64,000 nt of DNA from the NCBI RefSeq assembly GCF_045679555.1, contig NC_092122.1, positions 16,283,565 to 16,347,564 on the forward strand, in the 5' to 3' direction. The DNA comes from Salvelinus alpinus. Lineage: Eukaryota; Chordata; Actinopteri; Salmoniformes; Salmonidae. Below, piece by piece: positions 1 through 13,000 of this stretch (position 1 is the first letter of the stretch; every line of letters begins with the position of its first letter). The notes under the pieces are model-generated. The model made no database searches. It was not told where the DNA came from and saw only the letters and a program-made list of their open reading frames with translations. The translations under genes were made by a program, and so were the position numbers.

Positions 1-3000
1 AGTTTTCCTTTCTTGTGTAATTGGTATTTACAGTAGACAGACATCAACCCCCTGACCTATGACCTCACCAGCAGTGTGGGCCAATCAGAGGCCAAGGGAC
101 GGTGCCAGGAGTATGCCGGCCAAGCTGTGACTGTGGGAGACTAATGAACTAATTGATCAGGGTGGAAGGCCTCTGGCCGTCACTATTCCTCAGAGGATTT
201 ATACAGCCAATGAAGCTGATACAAGGACCAAACCACAGGCGCTCCACAGGACGTCACAGTCAGATCTTTATATGACCACAGGCAAACTAGCTCTCCACAA
301 TACAGGTACTCTCCAGACAGTTAATATTCATTCAATTCCTAAGAATATATTATTTGGCCATTAGTGGAAAGGTGGTCTGAATCTGAAGTTTGATGTACGT
401 GGTTATGTGATTCGAAGTCTGTCCCATAAAACACACAGTAAGACAAAAACACAGACAGACACACGAACAGATGGACACAGACATGATGCACCCATCAGAT
501 TCCCCACAACAAGAGTCATTGCCAGCGCCATCGATGGTGTTCCTCCCTACAAAGAGACTCTGTCAAGCAATGGGCCAATGGCAGATTTCAAAACTATGAA
601 ATCCATTCTCTCATAGCTGGATTTAAGGATTTTCAGTAAGCCAGAAATTGTTGCGGTTTTGTTGTAATGAAATAGCTGTCTAATTGACGTCTCAATTAGA
701 ATATGTACATTTCCTCAATTGACCATTTAACCATTTAAATGACACAGGCCCTCAGCTCAGACTAAATCCCATGCCATGATTACCTATGGATTGTCTGAGA
801 AGATTTGATGAAATAGAGAGCCAGTCATCTCTTAGTATCATAGTATCTTAGTAGCCTCTTCTAGCTCTGCAATAGTGGATACTGTTGAACCTTACCTCTC
901 TTATTGCAGGGTCCCAGCTGACGGCTCTAGTCTAGCTACAGTACCAAACAGCATACAGCCCATGCACTTCCGAGCTCAGCTTGATCCCAGAACTGTTTGT
1001 GCTGTACTGCCAACTTCTGAGGTTGTCATTGGCATGACGACAGCCAGAGAGGGCTATTCGGTGCAAACAGGGGAAGGGGCTTCTCAGGGCCTAGACTGGG
1101 GTCCGTCTCTGGTTTGGGTCTGGCAGCCCTCTCCCTCCCTACCTCTCCAGACCCCATCAACAGCCTCTCTGTTCAGCCTACATGTGATGTGAGAGGTCAA
1201 TGTGTACACCACAAGAATGAACCAGCCACTCAAAGTGGGGATCTTTGTGCATTTTTCTTATCCCTGCCACTCTCTCTCTCTCAACCACTTGCTCCCTATA
1301 GACCGGACCTGGCTCCTTTGAGAGTGCTTCCCTTCCCCACTGTGAAGCAGCCTTCTTAGGCATCTCACAGACCATTCTCTACCTTATTGCTCCAGGTCTT
1401 CCATAGAGAGCGGTCATGTGACACAGCATTTGTATAGATGGGTGAAATGCATTGGCTTTGTGTTCCATGCTGAATAGCATCTCTCAGTGTGGCACATATA
1501 AAGTGTTTGAAATGTGAGGGACAACTTAACATTGAGGGAAAGCAGGATCCGTAAAATGTGCCTCGCCTTATCTTCCTCAAATGGCAGCCCTTACATAAAT
1601 GCCAGTGCACATTGACAAATGGGACTGGTTATGTGAGAGTTAGCTCACCCTCCTGGCTTCCATCCAGGCAGCTCAGCTCCACCTCAGGTCTCTCAATGAG
1701 CTTGACTTCCCACTGACCAAAGCTGGTTTCTCAAGCTCATCTCTCCACCTATTGCCTCATGTTTAATCTCCCAGCTCTTTCATTAGGAACACACCGTGTG
1801 TTACTTCTAAAGCAATGAACTGGCCAAAGCTCATTTAAAGCTAGATCGAGACCAGGGCTCTTTTGTACACAGTAGGAATGCCAGAGATGTTGGTCAAAGT
1901 TGGGGTTCCTATACCAGGGGTGAACATAACTATGGCAACACAGGCGCAAGGTCTGCTCAACCATAGGAGTGCTACAATACCGATGCCCTCGGTTTCTCAT
2001 TCCAGTCAGGCCTGACCCAAATTACAATATCCTGGGAAAAACACTGTCCCCAACAACACACATGCGCACGCACATGCACGGCCACGCACAAATACTCTCT
2101 GTCAAACACACTCACATACACTGCAAGCCTAGGTCTTTATAAGAGAACACCAAACGAAGCCAATAACATGACTAGTCTAATGATATGCTCGGAGAATGAA
2201 TGGGTTATGGTCTGGTGGGCGTGCACCTCTGTAGAATTGTGAAACTTGACTGATGGAGTGATTCAAGCAGTTGTGCTACAATATGAAGAAAAAACAAATA
2301 TGGTTTTAGACTAGAGGAAACATAGATGTTCTTAGAAGTCTTGAAGTTTGCAACGAGTCCTACAGCATACGAAGTATTTGGATAAATGCTACTTTTGGAG
2401 TTAACCCCTTACTGTAACGCAAACACTACATATTACAAGGAGACGGTAAACACAAAGCCCTGCAGCTCTCTCTACTATTGTTCTCATTCCCTCATGAGCT
2501 TGTTTTGAGCTTCTTGTTCTTTACTGTTTTATTTGTCTCACATACGAAGCCTGAAAGGGAAATATATCCAGTTTAAATTATAAATCCTTTGGTAATTGAA
2601 AAAACAAGAGCTTTTATGTTCATATACCTGAGCCTCTGAGCCTTCCACCTTCAGAACTGAATAAACCATAGAAAACACATGGACAATCAAGATGGTTTAC
2701 AGCAACAGTGTGCTGAAAGGGATACAAAAACAACACCCATAGCTTGTGGTGATTAGTATCTGCAACCATACATTATAATCGAGATATCCAGGGGGAAAAA
2801 ATTCACAAAAAGGCTCTCAAGCTATACTTTGGTTTGTCGCAGTATTTAGTGTATTATTAGCCTGGGACGTGGCACGACATCCAAAACAAAGCAAGCCAGA
2901 GAACACTTACTACACAGAGAGTTAATAATGATGCTGCCAACTCAAAGACACCAGTTCCACTATCCCACAACACAAACATTCCCCATACACTCCTTCCGCT

Positions 3001-3381
3001 ATCACTAATTGTCCATATCTGTCTAGGCTACAGTTGGACTCATCTGATTGAGTCTCGGCCCATTCATACTCCACAGACTCCCAGCATTGCTAGTCCCTGT
3101 CTGCCTCTCACAGTTCTGAAATCTCCCTCCTCATCTCAGCCCCAATAGCTTCACACGCCACATCTCTCCTGGTCACCCAACTACCACCACACATCCCTTG
3201 CTCCGGTTATAAGTACTTACTTTGAACTGGAGGTCTGGTGGTTGTTCCAACGCTTTGCAATAGTTTGTGTACTCTCCTCTCATCTGCTCCTCACCCCTGC
3301 TGTCAGTCACTCTCTAATTCTCTCTCTACCTCCCTCTCTTTCTTTCACTTACTCTCTCACTCTTGTCTCTCCACAAAGCTG

Positions 3382-3384
<3 letters not shown>
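1..3384. other. Intergenic DNA, no gene seen
   Basis: I see no open frame longer than about 105 codons here, no recognisable protein domain and no clear transposon ends. The longest frames overlap one another on opposite strands and look like chance. The region is mixed-composition vertebrate intergenic or intronic sequence. Confidence 0.6.

Positions 3385-3450
<66 letters not shown>
3385..3450. repeat. (TC)n microsatellite
   Basis: A near-perfect run of TC dinucleotides of about 66 bases. It makes serine/leucine-repeat frames that are not genes. Confidence 0.95.
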
Positions 3451-3454
<4 letters not shown>

Positions 3455-3680
3455 CCTCTCATTTCTGTTGCTGAGAGAGGAGGGCGTTCTTAAAATCTTG
3501 GTTTCCTGACTCGTGATCAGGATCTCATTGCCACAAGGTCACTCCAGGGACGGCCCGCTTGGCATGGGAGCAGCACTCGGAGAGAGAGAGAAGAGAGAAA
3601 GAGAGGGTAGAGAGGGAGGCAGGAGGGAGGAGAGGGAGCACTTAGAGACAGAACTGGAGCTATGGAGTCACACTGGGGAC

Positions 3681-3704
3681 AGAGAGAGAGAGCGAGAGAG
3701 AGAG

Positions 3705-3742
<38 letters not shown>
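3681..3742. repeat. (GA)n microsatellite
   Basis: About 60 bases of GA repeats broken by two GC steps. It follows a purine-rich stretch that begins near 3,578. Confidence 0.93.
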
Positions 3743-3744
<2 letters not shown>

Positions 3745-3811
3745 TGGGTTGAGTTGAGTTGGGTTGGGGTGGGGTGGGGTGGGTTGGGGTGGGTTGGGGT
3801 GGGGTGGGGTT
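3743..3811. repeat. G-rich GGTTG/GGGGT repeat, possible G-quadruplex DNA
   Basis: About 70 bases of runs such as GGGTTGGGGTGGGG, directly abutting the GA microsatellite. The + strand has many runs of three to four G separated by one or two T, which fits the usual G-quadruplex pattern. It is not the TTAGGG telomere repeat. Confidence 0.8.
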
Positions 3812-3970
3812 AGCTACAGATGGGCTCTGACAGGATAGCCCCAGTCATCTAATATACAGTAGTTATATAAACAACATGAAGAACAACATGGACAACAGCA
3901 TGGAGAATAGTACCCATACAGGAAAAAATACATTTCAATATATTTAATGTCGCATAAAATGTATTTCAAA

Positions 3971-4365
3971 TACACTAACGGTCAAAAGTTTGGACACACC
4001 TACTCATTCAAGGGTTTTTCTTTATTTTTACTATTTTCTACATTGTAGAATAATGGCGAAGACATCAAAACTATGAAATAACACATATGGAATCACGTAG
4101 TAACCAAAAAAGTGTTCAACAAATCAAAATATATTTTATATTTGAGATTATTCAAATAGCCACCCTTTGCCTTGATGACAGCTTTGCACACAGCTTTGCA
4201 CACTCTCTCAACCAGCTTCATGAGGCAGTCACCTGGAATGAATTTCAATTAACAGGTGTGCCTTCTTAAAAGTTAATTTGTGGAATTTCTTTCCTTCTTA
4301 ATGCATTTGAGCCAATCAGTTGTGTTGTGACAAGGTAGGGGTGGTATCTTTTGATCGGTAGTGTA
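3971..4365. mobile_element. Non-autonomous Tc1-like inverted-repeat element (MITE)
   Basis: The left end reads TACACTAACGGTCAAAAG and the right end reads CTTTTGATCGGTAGTGTA. These are matching inverted ends flanked by the TA target used by Tc1/mariner elements. The 395-bp interior has no transposase frame. The phrase about a gap-containing GTTTGGACACACC sequence is a common dispersed repeat in salmonid genomes. A 60-codon frame inside is accidental. Confidence 0.85.
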
Positions 4366-7011
4366 CATGTACATACATTTGCATCTTTGCTTAAATGCAT
4401 GTAATGACTGACAATATTCCAGAAATGAATGGCAGTGACATCTAGTCTACAGGGTGGTCAAAGTGGTTCCTATGTCAGCTTCTTAAATTACTGATTACGT
4501 ATTGATCAATGGCGATAATTATTTTTGGTCCACTAAGCCCAACATTGTTTTGGTAAGTAAAAAATGTACTTTTGATATCACCTAAATGTAACATTCTGTC
4601 ATAAAGAGCATGTTCAACTTTATAACATTTTCCCATGTCAAAAGAAAAAATGTATTACTGTAGTAAGAGCCTCTCTTCAGCTTAATTAAATAATGACAAA
4701 AAAGCTAAGCTATTTTAATAATTTTTGTATTTGAGTTATCGGTTTAAATAAAAACTATTCTTCGTACAACACTCCACAATATGTCAAAATGTAGGTGTAA
4801 GTCTTGTGCTTCCAATGAGTGGTATTATATGGATCTACAGTGGATGGTTAGCTGGGTTATGGTGTGTTCGTATCCAAGTGGGGAGTGGGAATTTACCACA
4901 TCTGGGGAAAATCCACTTGAACGGCCCTCAATCTGGTAATTACTAGTTAAATCAGCCATGAATCCCTTTGTGACAGGGGGAAAGGAAGCTTGTTGACTGC
5001 AGCAGGGAGAGGCAATTGAATGCCCCCCCCCCCCCCCCACTCTATACATTTCTAGCCTGTCTATCTATGGGTAACAGGGTTGACGTGTTATGCTCAACTC
5101 ACTCAGTTTTTTACCATAAAGCACCAGAAAAGAGTAGAACCAGCTCACCTGCTTTTACACTATGATTTGACTATTAGATGTTCAATTTTTCTTTTGAAAT
5201 ACATTTTTAAAAAGAAATTGTTTCTTAAAACAAGAGTTCATTTCATGTAACAGTGTTGACCTTAAAATGAGGGATAGATGTAAATGAATCACTAATCACT
5301 TGAAATAAATAAAAATCTTCAGAAATAACTTTGTCAAAGCAATGAAATAACTAGGGCTTTACAATGATGGTGAAAACTTGAACTATTTTGGGGGGTTCGT
5401 GGGCTAAAATCTTCCTAGAAGTCTCAGAGGGTCCACGGAGAGACATGTCAAAATTCAGAATTTTGTCACTTTAGCCTTTATTGAAAATCATTGAAATATT
5501 TCCAGATGTATTTAAAATATATTGTGATATAGACTTTACATACATACATATACATATACAGTATATACATATACATTTTAAATACATTCCGTAATAAATT
5601 TTGGAATGTATTTCAACTGTATTAAATAAAATAAAAATTATACATTATTTGGCCAATTTTTTATATTTAATGTATCCTTAAAAGGTATATAAAAATATAT
5701 TTTAGATGTGTTTTTATTTCGATATGAGTATAGTCAAAATACTATTGAGTAATAGGAGTTTGGATCAGTTAGACTTTAACTGGTATCATTCTCAATCGAC
5801 AGCACTGTATTTCTGTCGACTACAACTGCGTTCGACAAAGAAACTAACTTTCTGAAAACTCTCCCTCTTCTCAATTAATTTCACTTCTAATTTGTTGTGG
5901 GATCCTCTTAATGGTGGCACTTTAACAAGTGGTAGGAGGATAAATACGTCCGCTGCGGAGCAGATGGCTGCAGATGACCTTATAGGCAGCTGGTTCCGAC
6001 CGGTTTCGACAGATTACAGCACACTGAATCAATAACGAGTCATTAACACTGGATATTCCACAGCCCATGTACAATACTGACGTCAGACTAACACTGCCCA
6101 TACAGACAGGCATGCGGGCACAAACACACACACACACACACATTGAAAAAAGAGCCTTGTGTTTCATAACAGGAGCTTGAGCCTAGACATACTATTAGAC
6201 AGGCCTTTGATGCTGGTTTCGAAGTATTTATCAGAATGTTTGTTGAATGTCTGTTTTATCAATCCAGGTTCTCATTTGAAATCAAATATCTGCTTGAAAA
6301 GATCTAATCTCTTTATGGAATGTATTTAGATTGCTGGAAAGTGCCTTTCTCTACCGCATTAGACAAAGTGAAAGGACTGAGTATTGTCCAATCTATAGAG
6401 GAGGACCCACCCTGTGTTGTTGGTAGAGGAAGAGGAAGCTCTGCACTGCATTATATGCTTAAAATACCAATTTGAACCATCAGCTCACATGTAGCCTCTT
6501 CTATCGGTGTCACACTATAGATAAAGTAACTCTTTAATTTGAGACATTCATCAGGAAAACATCATCAATGGTCATTCGCCAGTATGAGTCATGGTCCCAG
6601 GTGGTGATATGCCACTCCACCATCCCCTTCCTTCCTTCTCATATTCCTCTCATCAATAATGAACTCACTCCATTTGATACCCTCCCCTAAGTGTGTTATA
6701 TGTCCCAGCATGTCCCTCTTGAGCTCTTTCAATGATGCCATTTTTATCAACTTATTGAATGAGAAATGAGACACAATGAATTCGAGACGCAATGAAAAAG
6801 GACTTTGGTCAACACCAGCCGTTTTATTCTATTCATTCAATCCAGAACAACTGTGGATTCGCCATTACCTCAGGGCACCGCTCTCAAAAACACAATTCAC
6901 AAGCAGAGGACGTTAAAAATAGCTCTCTCCGGCAGGTCCAGTTCCTACCTCATTATTTTTCATCAGTTTAAACTGGTTGTTGGCCCTATGAACCTGGCAG
7001 AGTATAAGGGC
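4366..7011. other. Intergenic DNA with short simple repeats
   Basis: No gene is supported. It contains a C homopolymer of about 16 bases near 5,023, an AT-rich TACATA-type stretch at about 5,538-5,580 and a short CA run at about 6,124-6,141. The rest is AT-rich and featureless to my eye. Confidence 0.6.
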
Positions 7012-10000
7012 TTTGTCTACCATTAGGTTAGCCCCATCCCACCCCATCCCTGTTTCTACCATTACGTTAGCCCCATCCCACCCCATCCCTGTTTCTACCA
7101 TTAAGTTAGCCCCATCCCACCCCATCCCTGTTTCTACCATTAAGTTAGCCCCATCCCAACCCATCCCTGTTTCTACCATTAAGTTAGCCCCATCCCACCC
7201 CATCCCTGTTTCTACCATTAGGTTAGCCCCACCCCATCCCTGTTTCTACCATTAAGTTAGCCCCACCCCATCCCTGTTTCTACCATTAGGTTAGCCCCAC
7301 CCCACCCCATCCCTGTTTCTACCATTAGGTTAGCCCCACCCCATCCCTGTTTCTACCATTAGGTTAGCCCCACCCCACCCCATCCCTGTCTCTACCATTA
7401 GGTTAGCCTCACCCCATCCCTGTTTCTACCATTAGGTTAGCCCCACCCCATCCCTGTTTCTACCATTAGGTTAGCCCCACCCCATCCCTGTTTCTACCAT
7501 TAGGTTAGCCCCATCCCACCCCATCCCTGTTTCTACCATTAGGTTAGCCCCATCCCACCCCATCCCTGTTTCTACCATTAGGTTAGCCCCATCCCACCCC
7601 ATCCCTGTTTCTACCATTAGGTTAGCCCCACCCCATCCCTGTTTCTACCATTAGGTTAGCCCCACCCCACCCCACCCCTGTTTCTACCATTAGGTTAGCC
7701 CCACCCCATCCCTGTTTCTACCATTAGGTTAGCCCCACCCCATCCCTGTTTCTACCATTAGGTTAGCCCCACCCCATCCCTGTTTCTACCATTAGGTTAG
7801 CCCCACCCCATCCCTGTTTCTACCATTAAGTTAGCCCCACCCCATCCCTGTTTCTACCATTAGGTTAGCCCCATCCCACCCCACCCCTGTTTCTACCATT
7901 AGGTTAGCCCCACCTCATCCCTGTTTCTACCATTAGGTTAGCCCCATCCCACCCCATCCCTGTTTCTACCATTAGGTTAGCCCCATCCCACCCCATCCCT
8001 GTTTCTACCATTAGGTTAGCCCCATCCCACCCCACCCCTGTTTCTACCATTAGGTTAGCCCCACCTCATCCCTGTTTCTACCATTAGGTTAGCCCCATCC
8101 CACCCCACCCCTGTTTCTACCATTAGGTTAGCCCCACCTCATCCCTGTTTCTACCATTAGGTTAGCCCCATCCCACCCCACCCCTGTTTCTACCATTAGG
8201 TTAGCCCCACCTCATCCCTGTTTCTACCATTAGGTTAGCCCCACCCCATCCCTGTTTCTACCATTAGGTTAGCCCCACCCCATCCCTGTTTCTACCATTA
8301 AGTTAGCCCCACCCCATCCCTGTTTCTACCATTAGGTTAGCCCCATCCCACCCCACCCCTGTTTCTACCATTAGGTTAGCCCCACCTCATCCCTGTTTGT
8401 ACCATTAGGTTAGCCCCATCCCACCCCATCCCTGTTTCTACCATTAGGTTAGCCCCATCCCACCCCATCCCTGTTTCTACCATTAGGTTAGCCCCATCCC
8501 ACCTCATCCCTGTTTCTACCATTAGGTTAGCCCCATCCCACCCCACCCCTGTTTCTACAATTAGGTTAGCCCCACCTCATCCCTGTTTCTACCATTAGGT
8601 TAGCCCCATCCCACCCCACCCCTGTTTCTACCATTAGGTTAGCCCCACCTCATCCCTGTTTCTACCATTAGGTTAGCCCCACCCCATCCCTGTTTCTACC
8701 ATTAGGTTAGCCCCATCCCACCCCATCCCTGTTTCTACCATTAGGTTAGCCCCATCCCACCCCATCCCTGTTTCTACCATTAGGTTAGCCCCATCCCACC
8801 CCACCCCTGTTTCTACCATTAGGTTAGCCCCACCTCATCCCTGTTTCTACCATTAGGTTAGCCCCATCCCACCCCACCCCTGTTTCTACCATTAGGTTAG
8901 CCCCACCTCATCCCTGTTTCTACCATTAAGTTAGCCCCATCCCACCCCATCCCTGTTTCTACCATTAGGTTAGCCCCACCCCACCCCATCCCTGTTTCTA
9001 CCATTAGGTTAGCCCCACCCCACCCCACCCCTGTTTCTACCATTAGGTTAGCCCCACCCCATCCCTGTTTCTACTATTAGGTTAGCCCCACCCCATCCCT
9101 GTTTCTACCATTAGGTTAGCCCCACCCCACTCCATCCCTGTTTCTACCATTAGGTTAGCCCCACCCCATCCCTGTTTCTACCATTAGGTTAGCCCCACCC
9201 CATCCCTGTTTCTACCATTAGGTTAGCCCCACCCCATCCCATCGCTGTTTATACAATTAGGTTAGCCCCACCCCATCCCTGTTTCTACCATTAGGTTAGC
9301 CCCACCCCACCCCATCCCTGTTTCTACCATTAGGTTAGCCCCACCCCACCCCATCCCTGTTTCTACCATTAGGTTAGCCCCACCCCACCCCACCCCTGTT
9401 TCTACCATTAGGTTAGCCCCACCCCATCCCTGTTTCTACCATTAGGTTAGCCCCACCCCATCCCTGTTTCTACCATTAGGTTAGCCCCACCCCATCCCTG
9501 TTTCTACCATTAGGTTAGCCCCACCCCATCCCTGTTTCTACCATTAGGTTAGCCCCACCCCACCCCACCCCTGTTTCTACCATTAGGTTAGCCCCACCTC
9601 ATCCCTGTTTCTACCATTAGGTTAGCCCCATCCCACCCCACCCCTGTTTCTACCATTAGGTTAGCCCCACCTCATCCCTGTTTCTACCATTAGGTTAGCC
9701 CCACCCCATCCCTGTTTCTACCATTAGGTTAGCCCCATCCCACCCCATCCCTGTTTCTACCATTACGTTAGCCCCATCCCACCCCATCCCTGTTTCTACC
9801 ATTAAGTTAGCCCCATCCCACCCCATCCCTGTTTCTACCATTAAGTTAGCCCCATCCCAACCCATCCCTGTTTCTACCATTAAGTTAGCCCCATCCCACC
9901 CCATCCCTGTTTCTACCATTAGGTTAGCCCCACCCCATCCCTGTTTCTACCATTAAGTTAGCCCCACCCCATCCCTGTTTCTACCATTAGGTTAGCCCCA

Positions 10001-13000
10001 CCCCACCCCATCCCTGTTTCTACCATTAGGTTAGCCCCACCCCATCCCTGTTTCTACCATTAGGTTAGCCCCACCCCACCCCATCCCTGTCTCTACCATT
10101 AGGTTAGCCCCACCCCATCCCTGTTTCTACCATTAGGTTAGCCCCACCCCATCCCTGTTTCTACCATTAGGTTAGCCCCACCCCATCCCTGTTTCTACCA
10201 TTAGGTTAGCCCCATCCCACCCCATCCCTGTTTCTACCATTAGGTTAGCCCCATCCCACCCCATCCCTGTTTCTACCATTAGGTTAGCCCCATCCCACCC
10301 CATCCCTGTTTCTACCATTAGGTTAGCCCCACCCCATCCCTGTTTCTACCATTAGGTTAGCCCCACCCCACCCCACCCCTGTTTCTACCATTAGGTTAGC
10401 CCCACCCCATCCCTGTTTCTACCATTAGGTTAGCCCCACCCCATCCCTGTTTCTACCATTAGGTTAGCCCCACCCCATCCCTGTTTCTACCATTAGGTTA
10501 GCCCCACCCCATCCCTGTTTCTACCATTAAGTTAGCCCCACCCCATCCCTGTTTCTACCATTAGGTTAGCCCCATCCCACCCCACCCCTGTTTCTACCAT
10601 TAGGTTAGCCCCACCTCATCCCTGTTTCTACCATTAGGTTAGCCCCATCCCACCCCATCCCTGTTTCTACCATTAGGTTAGCCCCATCCCACCCCATCCC
10701 TGTTTCTACCATTAGGTTAGCCCCATCCCACCCCACCCCTGTTTCTACCATTAGGTTAGCCCCACCTCATCCCTGTTTCTACCATTAGGTTAGCCCCATC
10801 CCACCCCACCCCTGTTTCTACCATTAGGTTAGCCCCACCTCATCCCTGTTTCTACCATTAGGTTAGCCCCATCCCACCCCACCCCTGTTTCTACCATTAG
10901 GTTAGCCCCACCTCATCCCTGTTTCTACCATTAGGTTAGCCCCACCCCATCCCTGTTTCTACCATTAGGTTAGCCCCACCCCATCCCTGTTTCTACCATT
11001 AAGTTAGCCCCACCCCATCCCTGTTTCTACCATTAGGTTAGCCCCATCCCACCCCACCCCTGTTTCTACCATTAGGTTAGCCCCACCTCATCCCTGTTTG
11101 TACCATTAGGTTAGCCCCATCCCACCCCATCCCTGTTTCTACCATTAGGTTAGCCCCATCCCACCCCATCCCTGTTTCTACCATTAGGTTAGCCCCATCC
11201 CACCTCATCCCTGTTTCTACCATTAGGTTAGCCCCATCCCACCCCACCCCTGTTTCTACAATTAGGTTAGCCCCACCTCATCCCTGTTTCTACCATTAGG
11301 TTAGCCCCATCCCACCCCACCCCTGTTTCTACCATTAGGTTAGCCCCACCTCATCCCTGTTTCTACCATTAGGTTAGCCCCACCCCATCCCTGTTTCTAC
11401 CATTAGGTTAGCCCCATCCCACCCCATCCCTGTTTCTACCATTAGGTTAGCCCCATCCCACCCCATCCCTGTTTCTACCATTAGGTTAGCCCCATCCCAC
11501 CCCACCCCTGTTTCTACCATTAGGTTAGCCCCACCTCATCCCTGTTTCTACCATTAGGTTAGCCCCATCCCACCCCACCCCTGTTTCTACCATTAGGTTA
11601 GCCCCACCTCATCCCTGTTTCTACCATTAAGTTAGCCCCATCCCACCCCATCCCTGTTTCTACCATTAGGTTAGCCCCACCCCACCCCATCCCTGTTTCT
11701 ACCATTAGGTTAGCCCCACCCCACCCCACCCCTGTTTCTACCATTAGGTTAGCCCCACCCCATCCCTGTTTCTACTATTAGGTTAGCCCCACCCCATCCC
11801 TGTTTCTACCATTAGGTTAGCCCCACCCCACTCCATCCCTGTTTCTACCATTAGGTTAGCCCCACCCCATCCCTGTTTCTACCATTAGGTTAGCCCCACC
11901 CCATCCCTGTTTCTACCATTAGGTTAGCCCCACCCCATCCCATCGCTGTTTATACAATTAGGTTAGCCCCACCCCATCCCTGTTTCTACCATTAGGTTAG
12001 CCCCACCCCACCCCATCCCTGTTTCTACCATTAGGTTAGCCCCACCCCACCCCATCCCTGTTTCTACCATTAGGTTAGCCCCACCCCACCCCACCCCTGT
12101 TTCTACCATTAGGTTAGCCCCACCCCATCCCTGTTTCTACCATTAGGTTAGCCCCACCCCATCCCTGTTTCTACCATTAGGTTAGCCCCACCCCATCCCT
12201 GTTTCTACCATTAGGTTAGCCCCACCCCATCCCTGTTTCTACCATTAGGTTAGCCCCACCCCACCCCATCCCTGTTTCTACCATTAGGTTAGCCCCACCC
12301 CATCCCTGTTTCTACCATTAGGTTAGCCCCACCCCATCCCTGTTTCTACCATTAGGTTAGCCCCACCCCATCCCTGTTTCTACCATTAAGTTAGCCCCAC
12401 CCCATCCCTGTTTCTACCATTAGGTTAGCCCCATCCCACCCCACCCCTGTTTCTACCATTAGGTTAGCCCCACCTCATCCCTGTTTCTACCATTAGGTTA
12501 GCCCAATCCCACCCCATCCCTGTTTCTACCATTAGGTTAGCCCCATCCCACCCCATCCCTGTTTCTACCATTAGGTTAGCCCCATCCCACCCACCCCTGT
12601 TTCTACCATTAGGTTAGCCCCACCTCATCCCTGTTTCTACCCATTAGGTTAGCCCCACCTCATCCCTGTTTCTACCATTAGGTTAGCCCCATCCCACCCC
12701 ACCCCTGTTTCTACCATTAGGTTAGCCCCACCTCATCCCTGTTTCTACCATTAGGTTAGCCCCACCCCATCCCTGTTTCTACCATTAGGTTAGCCCCACC
12801 CCATCCCTGTTTCTACCATTAAGTTAGCCCCACCCCATCCCTGTTTCTACCATTAGGTTAGCCCCATCCCACCCCACCCCTGTTTCTACCATTAGGTTAG
12901 CCCCACCTCATCCCTGTTTGTACCATTAGGTTAGCCCCATCCCACCCCATCCCTGTTTCTACCATTAGGTTAGCCCCATCCCACCCCATCCCTGTTTCTA

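Noticed and set aside
3743-3811. Interstitial telomere repeat
   Set aside because: The repeats are GGTTG and GGGGT mixtures, not TTAGGG.
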